Source: Nipponacmea schrenckii (Eukaryota > Mollusca > Gastropoda > Lottiidae). From it: a DNA stretch of 64,000 nucleotides. Under the pieces are notes generated by a model that was given only the letters and a program-made list of their open reading frames with translations, had not been told where the DNA came from and ran no database searches. Both the position numbers and the translations under genes were made by a program. The stretch lies in contig CM060199.1 of assembly GCA_030562195.1 (NCBI GenBank), positions 41,978,722-42,042,721 of the forward strand, in the 5' to 3' direction. Below are positions 41,288 through 50,808 of this stretch, in pieces. Position 1 is the first letter of the stretch; each line of letters opens with the position of its first letter.

Positions 41288-44250
41288 AATTGATAGATCA
41301 ATACTGAGATTTCACTTTAAATACACTTTAAGCACAATAAAATATTGTAGCTGTAAGATCAAAAAAGGAAAGCTGTCCTTTAAATTATTTAATGATAGAT
41401 AGTATATTTTCATTGCTTATTGTATAGATTATTCGAGACATGTACCCGAATTAACTCTTGGAGCTTGGGGTTTCTATACTGTAAATTTCAGAACGATCGG
41501 ATCAATAAGTTTCGAGATATAAAAATTAGACCTTAATCGTTGGCCATATTGGAAACCAAAAAAATTGAAAATCTTTGCATATCTGCTCCAAATGAATTTT
41601 CCGTGACATGTACCCGAATTAACTCTTGGAGCTTTGGGTTTCTATACTGTAAATTTCAGAACGATCGGATCAATAGTTTTCGAGACATAAAAATTAGACC
41701 TTAATCGGCGGCCATCTTTGAAACCAAAAAATTGAAAATCTTTGCATATCTGCTCCAAATGAATTTTCCGTATTGTCCTCTAAAATGATAATCCGAAAAA
41801 AAAATTCAAAATCGGTCCATAATCCTCGGAGTTTTGGGCTTTGGAATGGCGTCAAGGCTAGATTTCAATTCAAGACGGCGACTTCCGGTTGAATGATATC
41901 GACAAAATCTTTTCGCCAATTTTCCTTGATTTTTTATATGAATCTATACTGTACATTTCAAAACGATCGGATCTATAGTTTTCGAGATAAAAAAAATAGG
42001 CCTTAATTCGGCGGCCATCTTGGAAACCAAAAAATTGAAAATCTGTTCCCAAGGAATTTTTCGTATTGTTTTCTAGATTGATAATCAGAAAAAAATTTCA
42101 AAATCGGTCCATAATCCTCAGAGCCTTAGGCTCTTGAATGACGTCAAGGCTAAATTTCAATTCAAGATGGCGGCTTCCGGTTGAATGATATCGACAAAAT
42201 CTTTTCGCCAATTTTCCTTGATTTTTTATATGAATCTATACTGTAAATTTCAAAACGATCGGATCAATAGTTTTCGAGATAAAAAAAATAGGCCTTAATT
42301 CGGCGGCCATCTTGGAAACCAAAAAATTGAAAATCTGTTCCCAAGGAATTTTTCGTATTGTTTTCTAGATTGATAATCAGAAAAAAATTTCAAAATCGGT
42401 CCATAATCCTCAGAGCCTTAGGCTTTTGAATGGCATCAAGGCTAAATTTCAATTCAAGATGGTGGCTTCCGGTTAAATGATACCGACAAAATTTTTTCGG
42501 CATTTTCCCCCGACTTTTAATAAGAATCTATACTGTAAATTTCAAAACGATCGGATCTATAGTTTTTGAGATATAAAAAATGGGCCTAAATTTCAATTCA
42601 AAATGGCGGCGCTTCCGTTGACACCTGAGCCTTCAAATGAGTCCAATGATGTATACCACATTGATGTGGGATGAATATATTTTATGTTAGTACTGGAGTT
42701 TTTAAAATATGCTTCTGCACTTTTGGCATATATCCTTTATTGAAGAGTTTTGAGGCTATTATAAAACAGAAAATCTCAAGTCAATGTGTTCGTAAGGAAA
42801 TGTAATATTGCCGTTCAAAGTTTCAAAAATGTCAGAATTCGGTTGGCTATAAAATCCAGAAGTTGATATTTTTCATTCAATATTGTCATATCTATAGACA
42901 GCTGAGGTCAAGGCCATTCTATATGGAAAATTTCAAGGTCATTGAAGGTGAAGGTCACAAGATATAGAATTTCAAATTTTCAAAAAATTCAAACGGGCAT
43001 GAAATAAATTCATGTTCAAAAATCAAAATTCTGTTTCAAACATCCTTTAGATAAGGGAGCAAGGTTTGGATAGATACCAAAATCATACAAATCGGATAAT
43101 AAATGACCGACTAATTAAATTTTAAAGAAAATTTGCCATTCTCGGAAAAATGGCGCATGCGCAACTAGCAATTTGAATTTTTTTTCTTCTCGAGGGATGC
43201 AAATTATTTTGTATAGCTAATATATACTGTTTTTGCTTACATTCTTGAATTACACGGGATGTAGGGTCGCCTGAAATGAGATAAAAAAAAAAACGGAAGT
43301 CCCCACGCCCAAACCGAAAGTGATCAAAAAATTTTGATGATATATTTTTAATTGTGTTGCGTATCTATCTATATCCTGTAAATTTCAGATCGATCCGAAC
43401 ATTAGAGCCCGAAAGTGTAACATAACCGCCCAAAAATTGCAAAATAGTCAGATTTCGGTGGGCTATAAAACCGGAAGTTAATATTTGTCATGCAATATCA
43501 GCACATCTATAGACAGCTGAGGTCAAGGACATTCTACATCTCAAATGTCAAGGTCATTGAAGGTCAAGGTCACGAGATATAGAGTTTTAAATTTTCGAAA
43601 AATTCGAACGGGCATAAAAAGAATTCAAATTCGAAAATCAAAATTCTGTTCCCAACATTTTTTAGATAAAGTATCAAGGTTTCGATAGACACCAAAATCA
43701 TAAAAATCGGTTAATAATTGGCGGACTTATTAAATTTTTAAGAAAATTTACTATTTTTGAAAACTGCGCATGCGCAACATTCAATTTAATTTTTCTGCAT
43801 CTCAGGGGATTAAAATCATTTAGTATAGCTAAAATATACTGTTTTTGTTTAGAATCTTGAATTACATGGGAAGCAGGGTCGCCCGACATGAGACGAAAAA
43901 ACCGGAAGTCCCCCCGCCCAAACCGGAAGTGATCAAAAAATTTTGATGATGTAGTTTTAATTGCGCTGCCTATCTATCTATATCCTGTAAATTTCAGACC
44001 GATGCGACTATTCGGGCCCGAGCTAGCTTGAAATCTTATTTGCATATTATGCAATTAGCCACTTTCGGGTTAGCGAAAATTTCATGTTAGACATTCAATT
44101 TTGATTCCAGCCCATATAAAAACCATTGGTGAAAACAGGAATAGTCTATCTTTTTCCGTTTGGGCTAGCGAGCTTCCCAAAAAAAAAAAAAAAAAAAAAA
44201 AAAAAATAATCCGAACGAAAACAAAGCGTGACAAATTTCATTTGCCACGC
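41281..44250 (+). mobile_element. Hairpin-ended non-coding element alpha
   Basis: It starts TAACTAGAATTGATAGATCA, shares its first 1.36 kb with element beta, and then has its own 1.6-kb part rich in CCGGAAGT, GGCGGCCATCTTGG and AAGGTCAAGGTCAC motifs. It ends in an A-run, TAATCCGAACGAAAACAAA and the hairpin GCGTGACAAAT-ttc-ATTTGCCACGC (44226-44250). There is no coding potential. Internal units of about 295 bp are tandemly repeated. Confidence 0.55.
41860..42420. repeat. Tandem units of about 295 bp inside element alpha
   Basis: ATCTTGGAAACCAAAAAATT through CCTCAGAGCCTTAGGC occurs at about 42010 and again at about 42305. Element beta has one unit fewer, which accounts for its shorter shared part. 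Confidence 0.85.
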
Positions 44251-44260
44251 AAAAAAATAA

Positions 44261-45658
44261 TAACTAGAATTGATAGATCAATACTGAGATTTCACTTTAA
44301 ATACACTTTAAGCACAATAAAATATTGTAGCTGTAAGATCAAAAAAGGAAAGCTGTCCTTTAAATTATTTAATGATAGATAGTATATTTTCATTGCTTAT
44401 TGTATAGATTATTCGAGACATGTACCCGAATTAACTCTTGGAGCTTGGGGTTTCTATACTGTAAATTTCAGAACGATCGGATCAATAAGTTTCGAGATAT
44501 AAAAATTAGACCTTAATCGTTGGCCATATTGGAAACCAAAAAATTGAAAATCTTTGCATATCTGCTCCAAATGAATTTTCCGTGACATGTACCCGAATTA
44601 ACTCTTGGAGCTTTGGGTTTCTATACTGTAAATTTCAGAACGATCGGATCAATAGTTTTCGAGACATAACAATTAGACCTTAATCGGCGGCCATCTTTGA
44701 AACCAAAAAATTGAAAATCTTTGCATATCTGCTCCAAATGAATTTTCCGTATTGTCCTCTAAAATGATAATCCGAAAAAAAAATTCAAAATCGGTCCATA
44801 ATCCTCGGAGTTTTGGGCTTTGGAATGGCGTCAAGGCTAGATTTCAATTCAAGATGGCGACTTCCGGTTGAATGATATCGACAAAATCTTTTCGCCAATT
44901 TTCCTTGATTTTTTATATGAATCTATACTGTAAATTTCAAAACGATCGGATCTATAGTTTTCGAGATAAAAAAAATAGGCCTTAATTCGGCGGCCATCTT
45001 GGAAACAAAAAAATTGAAAATCTGTTCCCAAGGAATTTTTCGTATTGTTTTCTAGATTGATAATCAGAAAAAAAATTCAAAATCGGTCCATAATCCTCAG
45101 AGCCTTAGGCTTTTGAATGGCATCAAGGCTAAATTTCAATTCAAGATGGTGGCTTCCGGTTAAATGATACCGACAAAATTTTTTCGCCATTTTCCCCCGA
45201 CTTTTAATAAGAATCTATACTGTAAATTTCAAAACGATCGGATCTATAGTTTTTGAGATATAAAAAATGGGCCTAAATTTCAATTCAAAATGGCGGCGCT
45301 TCCGTTGACACCTGAGCCTTCAAATAGCATTCATTTATTAATACATGTTTATAAGATTCTACACAAAAAAATTCAATGAATTCCATGCAGCAGTTTCGGA
45401 GATATAGGCTTTGGAAAATACGGAAGAATAATAATAAAAAAAAAAAAAATAATCTTAACGAAAACAATAGATTTCACAATCACAATGAATTCCATGCAGC
45501 AGTTTCGGAGATATAGGCTTTGGAAAATACGGAAGAATAATAATAAAAAAAAAAATAATAATCTTAACGAAAACAATAGATTTCACAATCTGTAGATTGT
45601 GAAATCTAATAATCTTAACGAAAACAATAGATTTCACAATCTGTGGATTGTGAAATCT
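44261..45658 (+). mobile_element. Hairpin-ended non-coding element beta
   Basis: It starts with the same TAACTAGAATTGATAGATCA as alpha, ten bases after alpha's hairpin, and matches alpha to the phrase CACCTGAGCCTTCAAAT (45325). Its 3' module is unrelated to alpha's. It has three successive copies of the ending TAATCTTAACGAAAACAAT plus AGATTTCACAATC at 45469, 45578 and 45629. The last two form perfect hairpins (45578-45607, 45629-45658). The final hairpin directly abuts DIRS gag. Confidence 0.6.
45374..45590. repeat. 109-bp tandem duplication in the 3' module of beta
   Basis: CAATGAATTCCATGCAGCAG through the A-run and AGATTTCACAATC occurs at 45374 and 45483. The first copy lacks the second hairpin arm. 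Confidence 0.9.
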
Positions 45659-45787
45659 AATAATGCTAATCATTATGCGAATAAGTCACAGCAATTAAAT
45701 TATCATGGTCAAAGCTTTAATAATAATTCAAATCTGTTTCGTGCCCAAAATCGAAGAAATTTGGGTAAAGGGTTTCAGTCCAATTAA
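45659..45787 (+). pseudogene. DIRS gag-like protein, last part
   Basis: The Asn/Gln-rich tail resumes (HYANKSQQLNYHGQSF) and ends at TAA 45785-45787. It overlaps the start of pol in another frame, as expected for DIRS elements. Confidence 0.6.
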
Positions 45788-46831
45788 TGTAGTAGCTTTG
45801 GTAGATTATTTGAAGGTTTACCCTTCAAAACAGGAAGCGCAGGTTTTATTGAATGGGTTTAAATTTGGTTTTAAATTGAATTACGCGGGGCCAAGGGAAA
45901 AAATCGAGTGCCGTAACTTGAAATCTGCTTTTGAGAATCCCCTAGAATTATGGAATAAAGTTATGGAGGAGGTAGTCAAAGGAAGAATTTGTGGTCCTTT
46001 CAATTTTGAATCGATTAATAATTTGCGTTTATCCCCTATTGGCTTGGTTCCAAAATCAGATGGTGCTTGGCGCTTGATAATGAATCTATCGCATCCTATG
46101 AATTATAGTGTTAATGATTTTATTGGGAAAGAGTTTTCTCAAGTCGAGTATACGAAATTTGACAATGTTGTTGATATGATTAAGGGTTTGGGGAAAATGC
46201 CGAACTTGCAAAAATGGACGTGAAATCGGCTTTTAGATTATGTCCGGTACACCAATCGGACTTTCAGTTGCTAGGTTTTAAAATTAAGGGTTCATTCTTT
46301 ATTGATAAATGTCTGCCAATGGGTTGCGCAAGTTCTTGTCAGATATTTGAGAAATTTTCGACTTTCTTGGAGTACATTTTACAGTGGAAGTCTGAGTTAG
46401 GTTGTGGTGCTTACTTGGATGGTAAATGGGTGTTTCTACAGTGGCCCAAGGTGTGGGGTGACAAACATTTCTTAAGGGATATATCATTCTTAGAGTTGAT
46501 TCCAATTGTGCTAGCAGTGCACATTTGGGGTGGCTTTTTTCAAAACAAAAGAATAGTATTTAACACTGACAATGAAGGTTTAGTTGCCATTATCAATAAG
46601 CAGATTTCAAAATCGAAATATGTTATGAGCTTTATACGTGAATTAGTAAGGTGTTCAATGATTTATAATATAAGATTTAAGGCTAGGCATGTAAGGGGCG
46701 TTGATAATGGGATTGCTGATGCAATTTCACGTAAACTCTGGTCTCAATTTCAGAAGTTGGCGCCTCTGGCGCAGAAGAAGCCAGAGAAAATACCGGAAAG
46801 TTTTCATCAATTACTATTGATGGTGAAATAG
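45705..46831 (+). pseudogene. DIRS reverse transcriptase and RNase H, catalytic box lost
   Basis: The first frame (to 46223) has LRLSPIGLVPKSDGAWRLI and NLSHPMNYSVNDFIG. After a one-base shift the second (46214-46831) has MDVKSAFRLCPVHQSDF with a palm Asp, and DKCLPMGCASSCQIFEKFS. It then passes directly into RNase H (GCGAYLDGKW, FLELIPIVLAVHIW, FNTDNEGLVAI, KARHVRGVDNGIADAISR). The YxDD box and thumb expected between FLEYI and GCGAYLD are missing, so an internal deletion near 46390 killed it. Confidence 0.85.
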
Positions 46832-47523
46832 ACAGGATTTTACAGGCTGCTTTGGCTGTTAATTCAATTAAGTCATATGCTTCGGGTATCAATTCATTTC
46901 AAAATTTTTGTTCTCGTTACAATTTGGAAATAACATGGCCGCCCAAAATTGACCAGTTAACGAAGTATGTCGCACACATGTCGTTGACTGGGTTAAAACA
47001 TTCTACAATTAAATTATATTTATGAGGTATAGGTTATAACTGTAAAATGTTGCAGTGTCAAGACACTTCTCAGAACTTCGTTGTCAACAAAATGTTACAG
47101 GGGCTAAGTCGGTTGAAGAAATCTCAGGACACAAGATTACCAATTTCCTTTGAGGTTCTGGAAAATATTATTTCGGTTTTGCCACACATATGTTCCTCTG
47201 TTTATGAAGTTCGACTTTTAACTGCTGCTTACCTTGTAGGGTTTTTTGGTTTTATGAGAATTGGGCAGTTAGTTGCTGAGACTAAAAATTCAATTGATAA
47301 TAATGTTTTGTTAAGAAACGATATATTCTGTAGTAAGGAGGAATTATTCATTCATTTGAGATTTTCAAAAACTGACCAGTTTGGTAAAGGCCAAACACTC
47401 TGTATCGGAAAAGGTCGTCGAGGTTTTTGTCCATTTATTGCAGTTAAAAATTATCTGGCTGTTCGACCAGCAGTTGATGGGCCGTTCTTTTGTCATTTTG
47501 GGGGTTGTCCATTGACGCGTTAA
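46832..47523 (+). pseudogene. DIRS tyrosine recombinase, C-terminally truncated
   Basis: The core-binding domain runs in a shifted frame to about 47025 (SYASGINSFQNFCSRYNL) with a stop at 47023-47025. The catalytic domain from 47047 has the first Arg in GFFGFMRIGQL and a Lys in RFSKTDQFGKG. The H-x-x-R box and the Tyr nucleophile are missing because the frame ends at 47523. It would circularise or integrate the cDNA in an intact element. Confidence 0.8.
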
Positions 47524-48210
47524 AAGTCGAATTAGACTGACTTTGTTTAATTTAAATTAATATTCTGTAGCCTGTTCGGCTCAAACCCACTAGAATTTCT
47601 TCTACTCGGATAACCCAATTTATTTTCTTAAAGAAATAAATTATATTATCCAAGACTGAAGAAACAGCAAAAAACAAAAACAAACTTGAATTACTAGATT
47701 TTATTAGTATTGGCGGGTTTGGCCACGGCTAATCAACAATTAATTCATTAAAGATAAATTCAACAAATTAAAATATCAATAATAAAATTAGAAAGGTCGA
47801 ATCCTGTGTAACAAACATTCGACATAATTTAATTAAAAAATTAGGCTAGGCGTAATGTCAATTTCTCAAAATATTAGAACATTTCATATTTAGTTTTAAG
47901 TATGCGTTATACGCAAACAACAACTCAGCCGTGACAGTAGTGAAATTCTTTAACAGGAACTTTTTACTTCCAGGATAATACTGTAAATCCACCAATTAAA
48001 ATCATCGCTTTGGCTTCAACTGCATCAGGACAACAAAATAAATTATTTTAACTTGGATCAAATTATGCTGAAATAATAAAAGAAAGAAAGCGGCAGAAAT
48101 ATTTAATGGGGGTGGTGGGTGGGTTTTTCTTTCTTTTTTTTTATTATTTCAGTAGTCTTCTTTCTGCACTACAACCCCAACGATGTTTTTAAAAGAGATG
48201 CGGACTTTGG
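47524..48210. other. AT-rich interval without a recognisable gene
   Basis: The DIRS homology stops at 47523. I see no further recombinase sequence and no clear repeats. Confidence 0.4.
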
Positions 48211-48215
48211 TTGAT

Positions 48216-48808
48216 ACCTTTGGCAGCCTATGCCCTCGTCTGTCTCTGGCCACGGACGACACTTATAACATCTGAGAGAGTGCAGACACCTTTGGCAGCC
48301 TATGCCCTCGTCTGTCTCTGGCCACGGACGACACTTATAACATCTGAGAGAGTGCAGACGAGGTCGTTCCACTTTATTGTGGCCATTCTAGAAAAGGGGG
48401 AGGTGTGTTGTGGAAATGGGTATTTTGTACTTGTTGACACGGCTGCTTCCGGTCCGATTCTGGGATGAGTTCGTGTCGCTAATGGTTGTATTCGATTGAT
48501 AGTGCTGTACATATAAGTGAATGGTCTCTACACGTGCAAAACGTGAGATGATATAGGAGAAGCTATAAAAACTGGTTGGCAGTGTATCATTTGTCGCAAT
48601 ATTGTATCCGGACTTCGGTACGAATACATGTCCGTTGGTAATAGTTCTAGAAGGTGTTGTACTGTTTGTGTTGTGATTGACTTTGCAGCCATTCCGGGTG
48701 AGTCTGATAGTTTTCCCTATAGTCTTATACGGTTGATACCTTTGGCAGCCTATGCCCTCGCCTGTCTCTGGCCACGGACGACACTTATAACATCTGAGAG
48801 AGTGCAGA
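48216..48808. repeat. 71-bp repeat, three copies
   Basis: Units at 48216-48286, 48287-48357 and 48738-48808 begin ACCTTTGGCAGCCTATGCCC and end GAGAGAGTGCAGAC. On the - strand each reads CYKCRPWPETDEGIGC between CTCTCTCAG and, in the outer copies, GTATCAA. This could be a duplicated mini-exon or a simple non-coding repeat. Confidence 0.7.
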
Positions 48809-49075
48809 CGAGGTCGTTCCACTTTAATGTTCAACGTGTTTGTAAGCTACACTATTGAATTGTATTAGCGTTGCACTTGCTTCGTTGTTTATTATTATTT
48901 TCTAAACAAAAGCTTACATTCAGTTACTTGTGTAGGCCCCCTCCCTTAATGGCTCTGTAGTGACATTGATCATTTTGCTTGTGTGCTAAGTACAATGCAG
49001 TTCTGGACTGGGTATCCTGCGTGGATGTCTGGTGCCATAACTTCCCCCAGCGTCCTATACAAAATGACAGCAACA
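48809..49075. other. Unassigned interval
   Basis: I see no recognisable gene here. Confidence 0.35.
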
Positions 49076-49081
49076 TCGAGC

Positions 49082-49587
49082 CTACCTTAAGGACACAACT
49101 GACTTTGTCAATAAAATAAAAAACCTCAAAGTCCCTTCAAATGCTATTCTAATTTCAATAGACGTAACTTCTATGTACACCAATATCGACAACACTACTG
49201 GCCTAATGGCAGTTCGCAAAGCTTTTGATAGAAACCCAGATCCAGACAGACCCGATGATGCAATTCTACAGCTTTTAGAGATTTGTCTTAGTCGCAATGA
49301 TTTCACATTTAATGGTAAAACATATCTACAAACCTCAGGTACAGCTATGGGCAAACGATTCATACGCAAACCTTTTCATGGCAGAGTGGGAACGTGAGGT
49401 ATTACCCCTTTGTCCATTTGACCCACTTTTCTATGGACGCTTCTTAGATGACATTTTCATAGTTTGGACTTACTCCATAGAACAATTTTTGCAATTTTTT
49501 GAAATCCTCAACAACCACCACCCGTCCATCAAACTAACAGCCAACGTCAGTCACAAAAGCATAGACTTTCTGTACTACTGTTTTTAA
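49082..49587 (+). pseudogene. Penelope-type reverse transcriptase, C-terminal half
   Basis: Visible motifs are ISIDVTSMYTNI (palm Asp), LQTSGTAMGKRF, EREVLPLCPFDP and RFLDDIFIVW. The last is the catalytic box with two Asp residues (about 49437-49466). The frame shifts near 49350-49390, between AMGKRF and FMAEWE, so no full-length product is possible. The catalytic residues themselves survive. These motifs separate Penelope-like RTs from LINE and LTR types. Confidence 0.88.
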
Positions 49588-49589
49588 AG

Positions 49590-50500
49590 GTGATTCAATA
49601 GCAGAGACTAATAAATTAGATATCAAAGTATATTTCAAAGAAACCGACACTCATCAACTTTTGCATAAGAGCTCATTTCATCCAAAACATACATTTTCTG
49701 GAATAATTAAGTCACAAGTTTTACGATTTCACCGAATTTGCACAAGGTCTTCTGATTTCAACCAAGCCTGTACGATTGTTTTCTCAAAACTGAAAGAGCG
49801 TGGATACTCTAAAAATTCCACATTAGCACAGTTAGCAGCTAAAAATAGACTTTATGCCGAAGTGCCTCCAGGTTTAAGGAGTGTCCCATGTATGTCAACC
49901 AGATGCAAAACATGTCCCTTTCTATCAGAAACGCATTATTTTCCAAGTAACTCTACGAATAAAAGATACCCGATCCAAGAGCACCTAACATTTGAAAACT
50001 CGAATGTAATATACTTAATTTCATGTAAAAAATGTCCCAAACAATATATCGGGGAAACAAAGAACAAATTACGCACTCGTTTTAATGCCCACAGATCAGA
50101 TATTAAATTAAAAAAAGACAAGTCTGTTTCTAACCATTTCAATCTTGACGATCATTCACTTGACGATCTCACCCTAACCCCAATTGAGCGCATAGAAATC
50201 GACTTGCCCGAAGATGAAACTACCAAATTCCGTCAATCTAGAGAAGCCCATTGGATTGAGACATTGAATACAGCAAGACCCATAGGACTTAATATTCACC
50301 ACAGTGTAGGCATAGCACCCTTTGTAGTTCCATTTAATACAACCAGTAATAAAGCAAGTAAGATAATTCAAACCTATTATAAGAGTCTTCAAGAGAAATT
50401 TCCTCATGTCTATAAACCGAAAATGATAGTGGCATATTCAAAAAATCAGAACTTAAATGACAACCTTGTTCATAGCAAACTAAAAATAATCTGTACTTAA
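49590..50500 (+). CDS. Penelope linker and GIY-YIG endonuclease
   Basis: The 279-codon frame from 49661 holds the linker region (HPKHTFSGIIKSQVLRFHR) and a paired-Cys segment (CMSTRCKTCPF). The GIY-YIG nuclease domain follows, seen as VIYLISCKKCPKQYIGETK with the downstream Arg-rich helix RTRFNAHRSDI (about 50007-50100) and a Glu further on. In these elements the nuclease nicks target DNA to prime reverse transcription. A frameshift near 49570 separates it from the RT. The CKKC insertion next to YIG is normal for animal Penelope-like elements. Confidence 0.88.
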
Positions 50501-50735
50501 CAGGTACTATACTCCTCGCCAATCGGGCGAGTTATTTTATTTTTTCTAATTTCAGATCAGAAGAGAAGAAAATCATCCAACAGATCCAGATCCCAATTTC
50601 TCAATAAGATATTTGTTCCACCCTAGGCCTGTACATTTGGGAGATTCAATCCCTCCCTTCCCCGAAATCTATTAACAATCGACATTTGTAATATTACAGA
50701 AACCCTTGCCTTACCTCACCTAACCTTATGTTACG
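50501..50735. other. Interval between the Penelope-like element and the BEL/Pao LTR
   Basis: A short hairpin CTCGCC-aatcg-GGCGAG lies at 50515-50531, just after the Penelope stop. I see nothing else I can name. Confidence 0.4.
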
Positions 50736-50808
50736 TTATTTGTTAAGTACTGAGTACCAAAATAAATTCGTCAATAATCGAAGATCAAGGAGTTTTCACT
50801 GGGCATAC

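Larger units (their letters stand above)
40434..47523 (+). mobile_element. DIRS-type retrotransposon, interrupted and deleted
   Basis: In order it holds a gag-like gene, reverse transcriptase and RNase H, and a tyrosine recombinase, all on the + strand. That order, with a tyrosine recombinase in place of a DDE integrase, defines DIRS-like elements. The gag is split by about 4.4 kb of hairpin-ended elements (41281-45658), the reverse transcriptase lacks its catalytic box, and the recombinase is cut at 47523. The 5' end is lost in the gap. Confidence 0.85.
49078..50500 (+). mobile_element. Penelope-like element, 5'-truncated, with GIY-YIG domain
   Basis: Reverse transcriptase and endonuclease parts of a Penelope-like element are present in order. 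The upstream edge is abrupt at about 49078, in the middle of the RT. Frameshifts occur near 49350-49390 and 49570. The 3' coding end is intact. No terminal repeat could be identified. Confidence 0.88.

Noticed and set aside
41870..45031. Two nearly identical 60-codon - strand frames (41870-42052, 44849-45031)
   Set aside because: They come from the duplicated non-coding module of elements alpha and beta. Similarity reflects copying, not coding constraint.
48160..50500. Hammerhead ribozyme expected in Penelope-like terminal repeats
   Set aside because: I looked for a CTGATGA core with a paired GAAA around the element and saw none on either strand, consistent with the 5' truncation.
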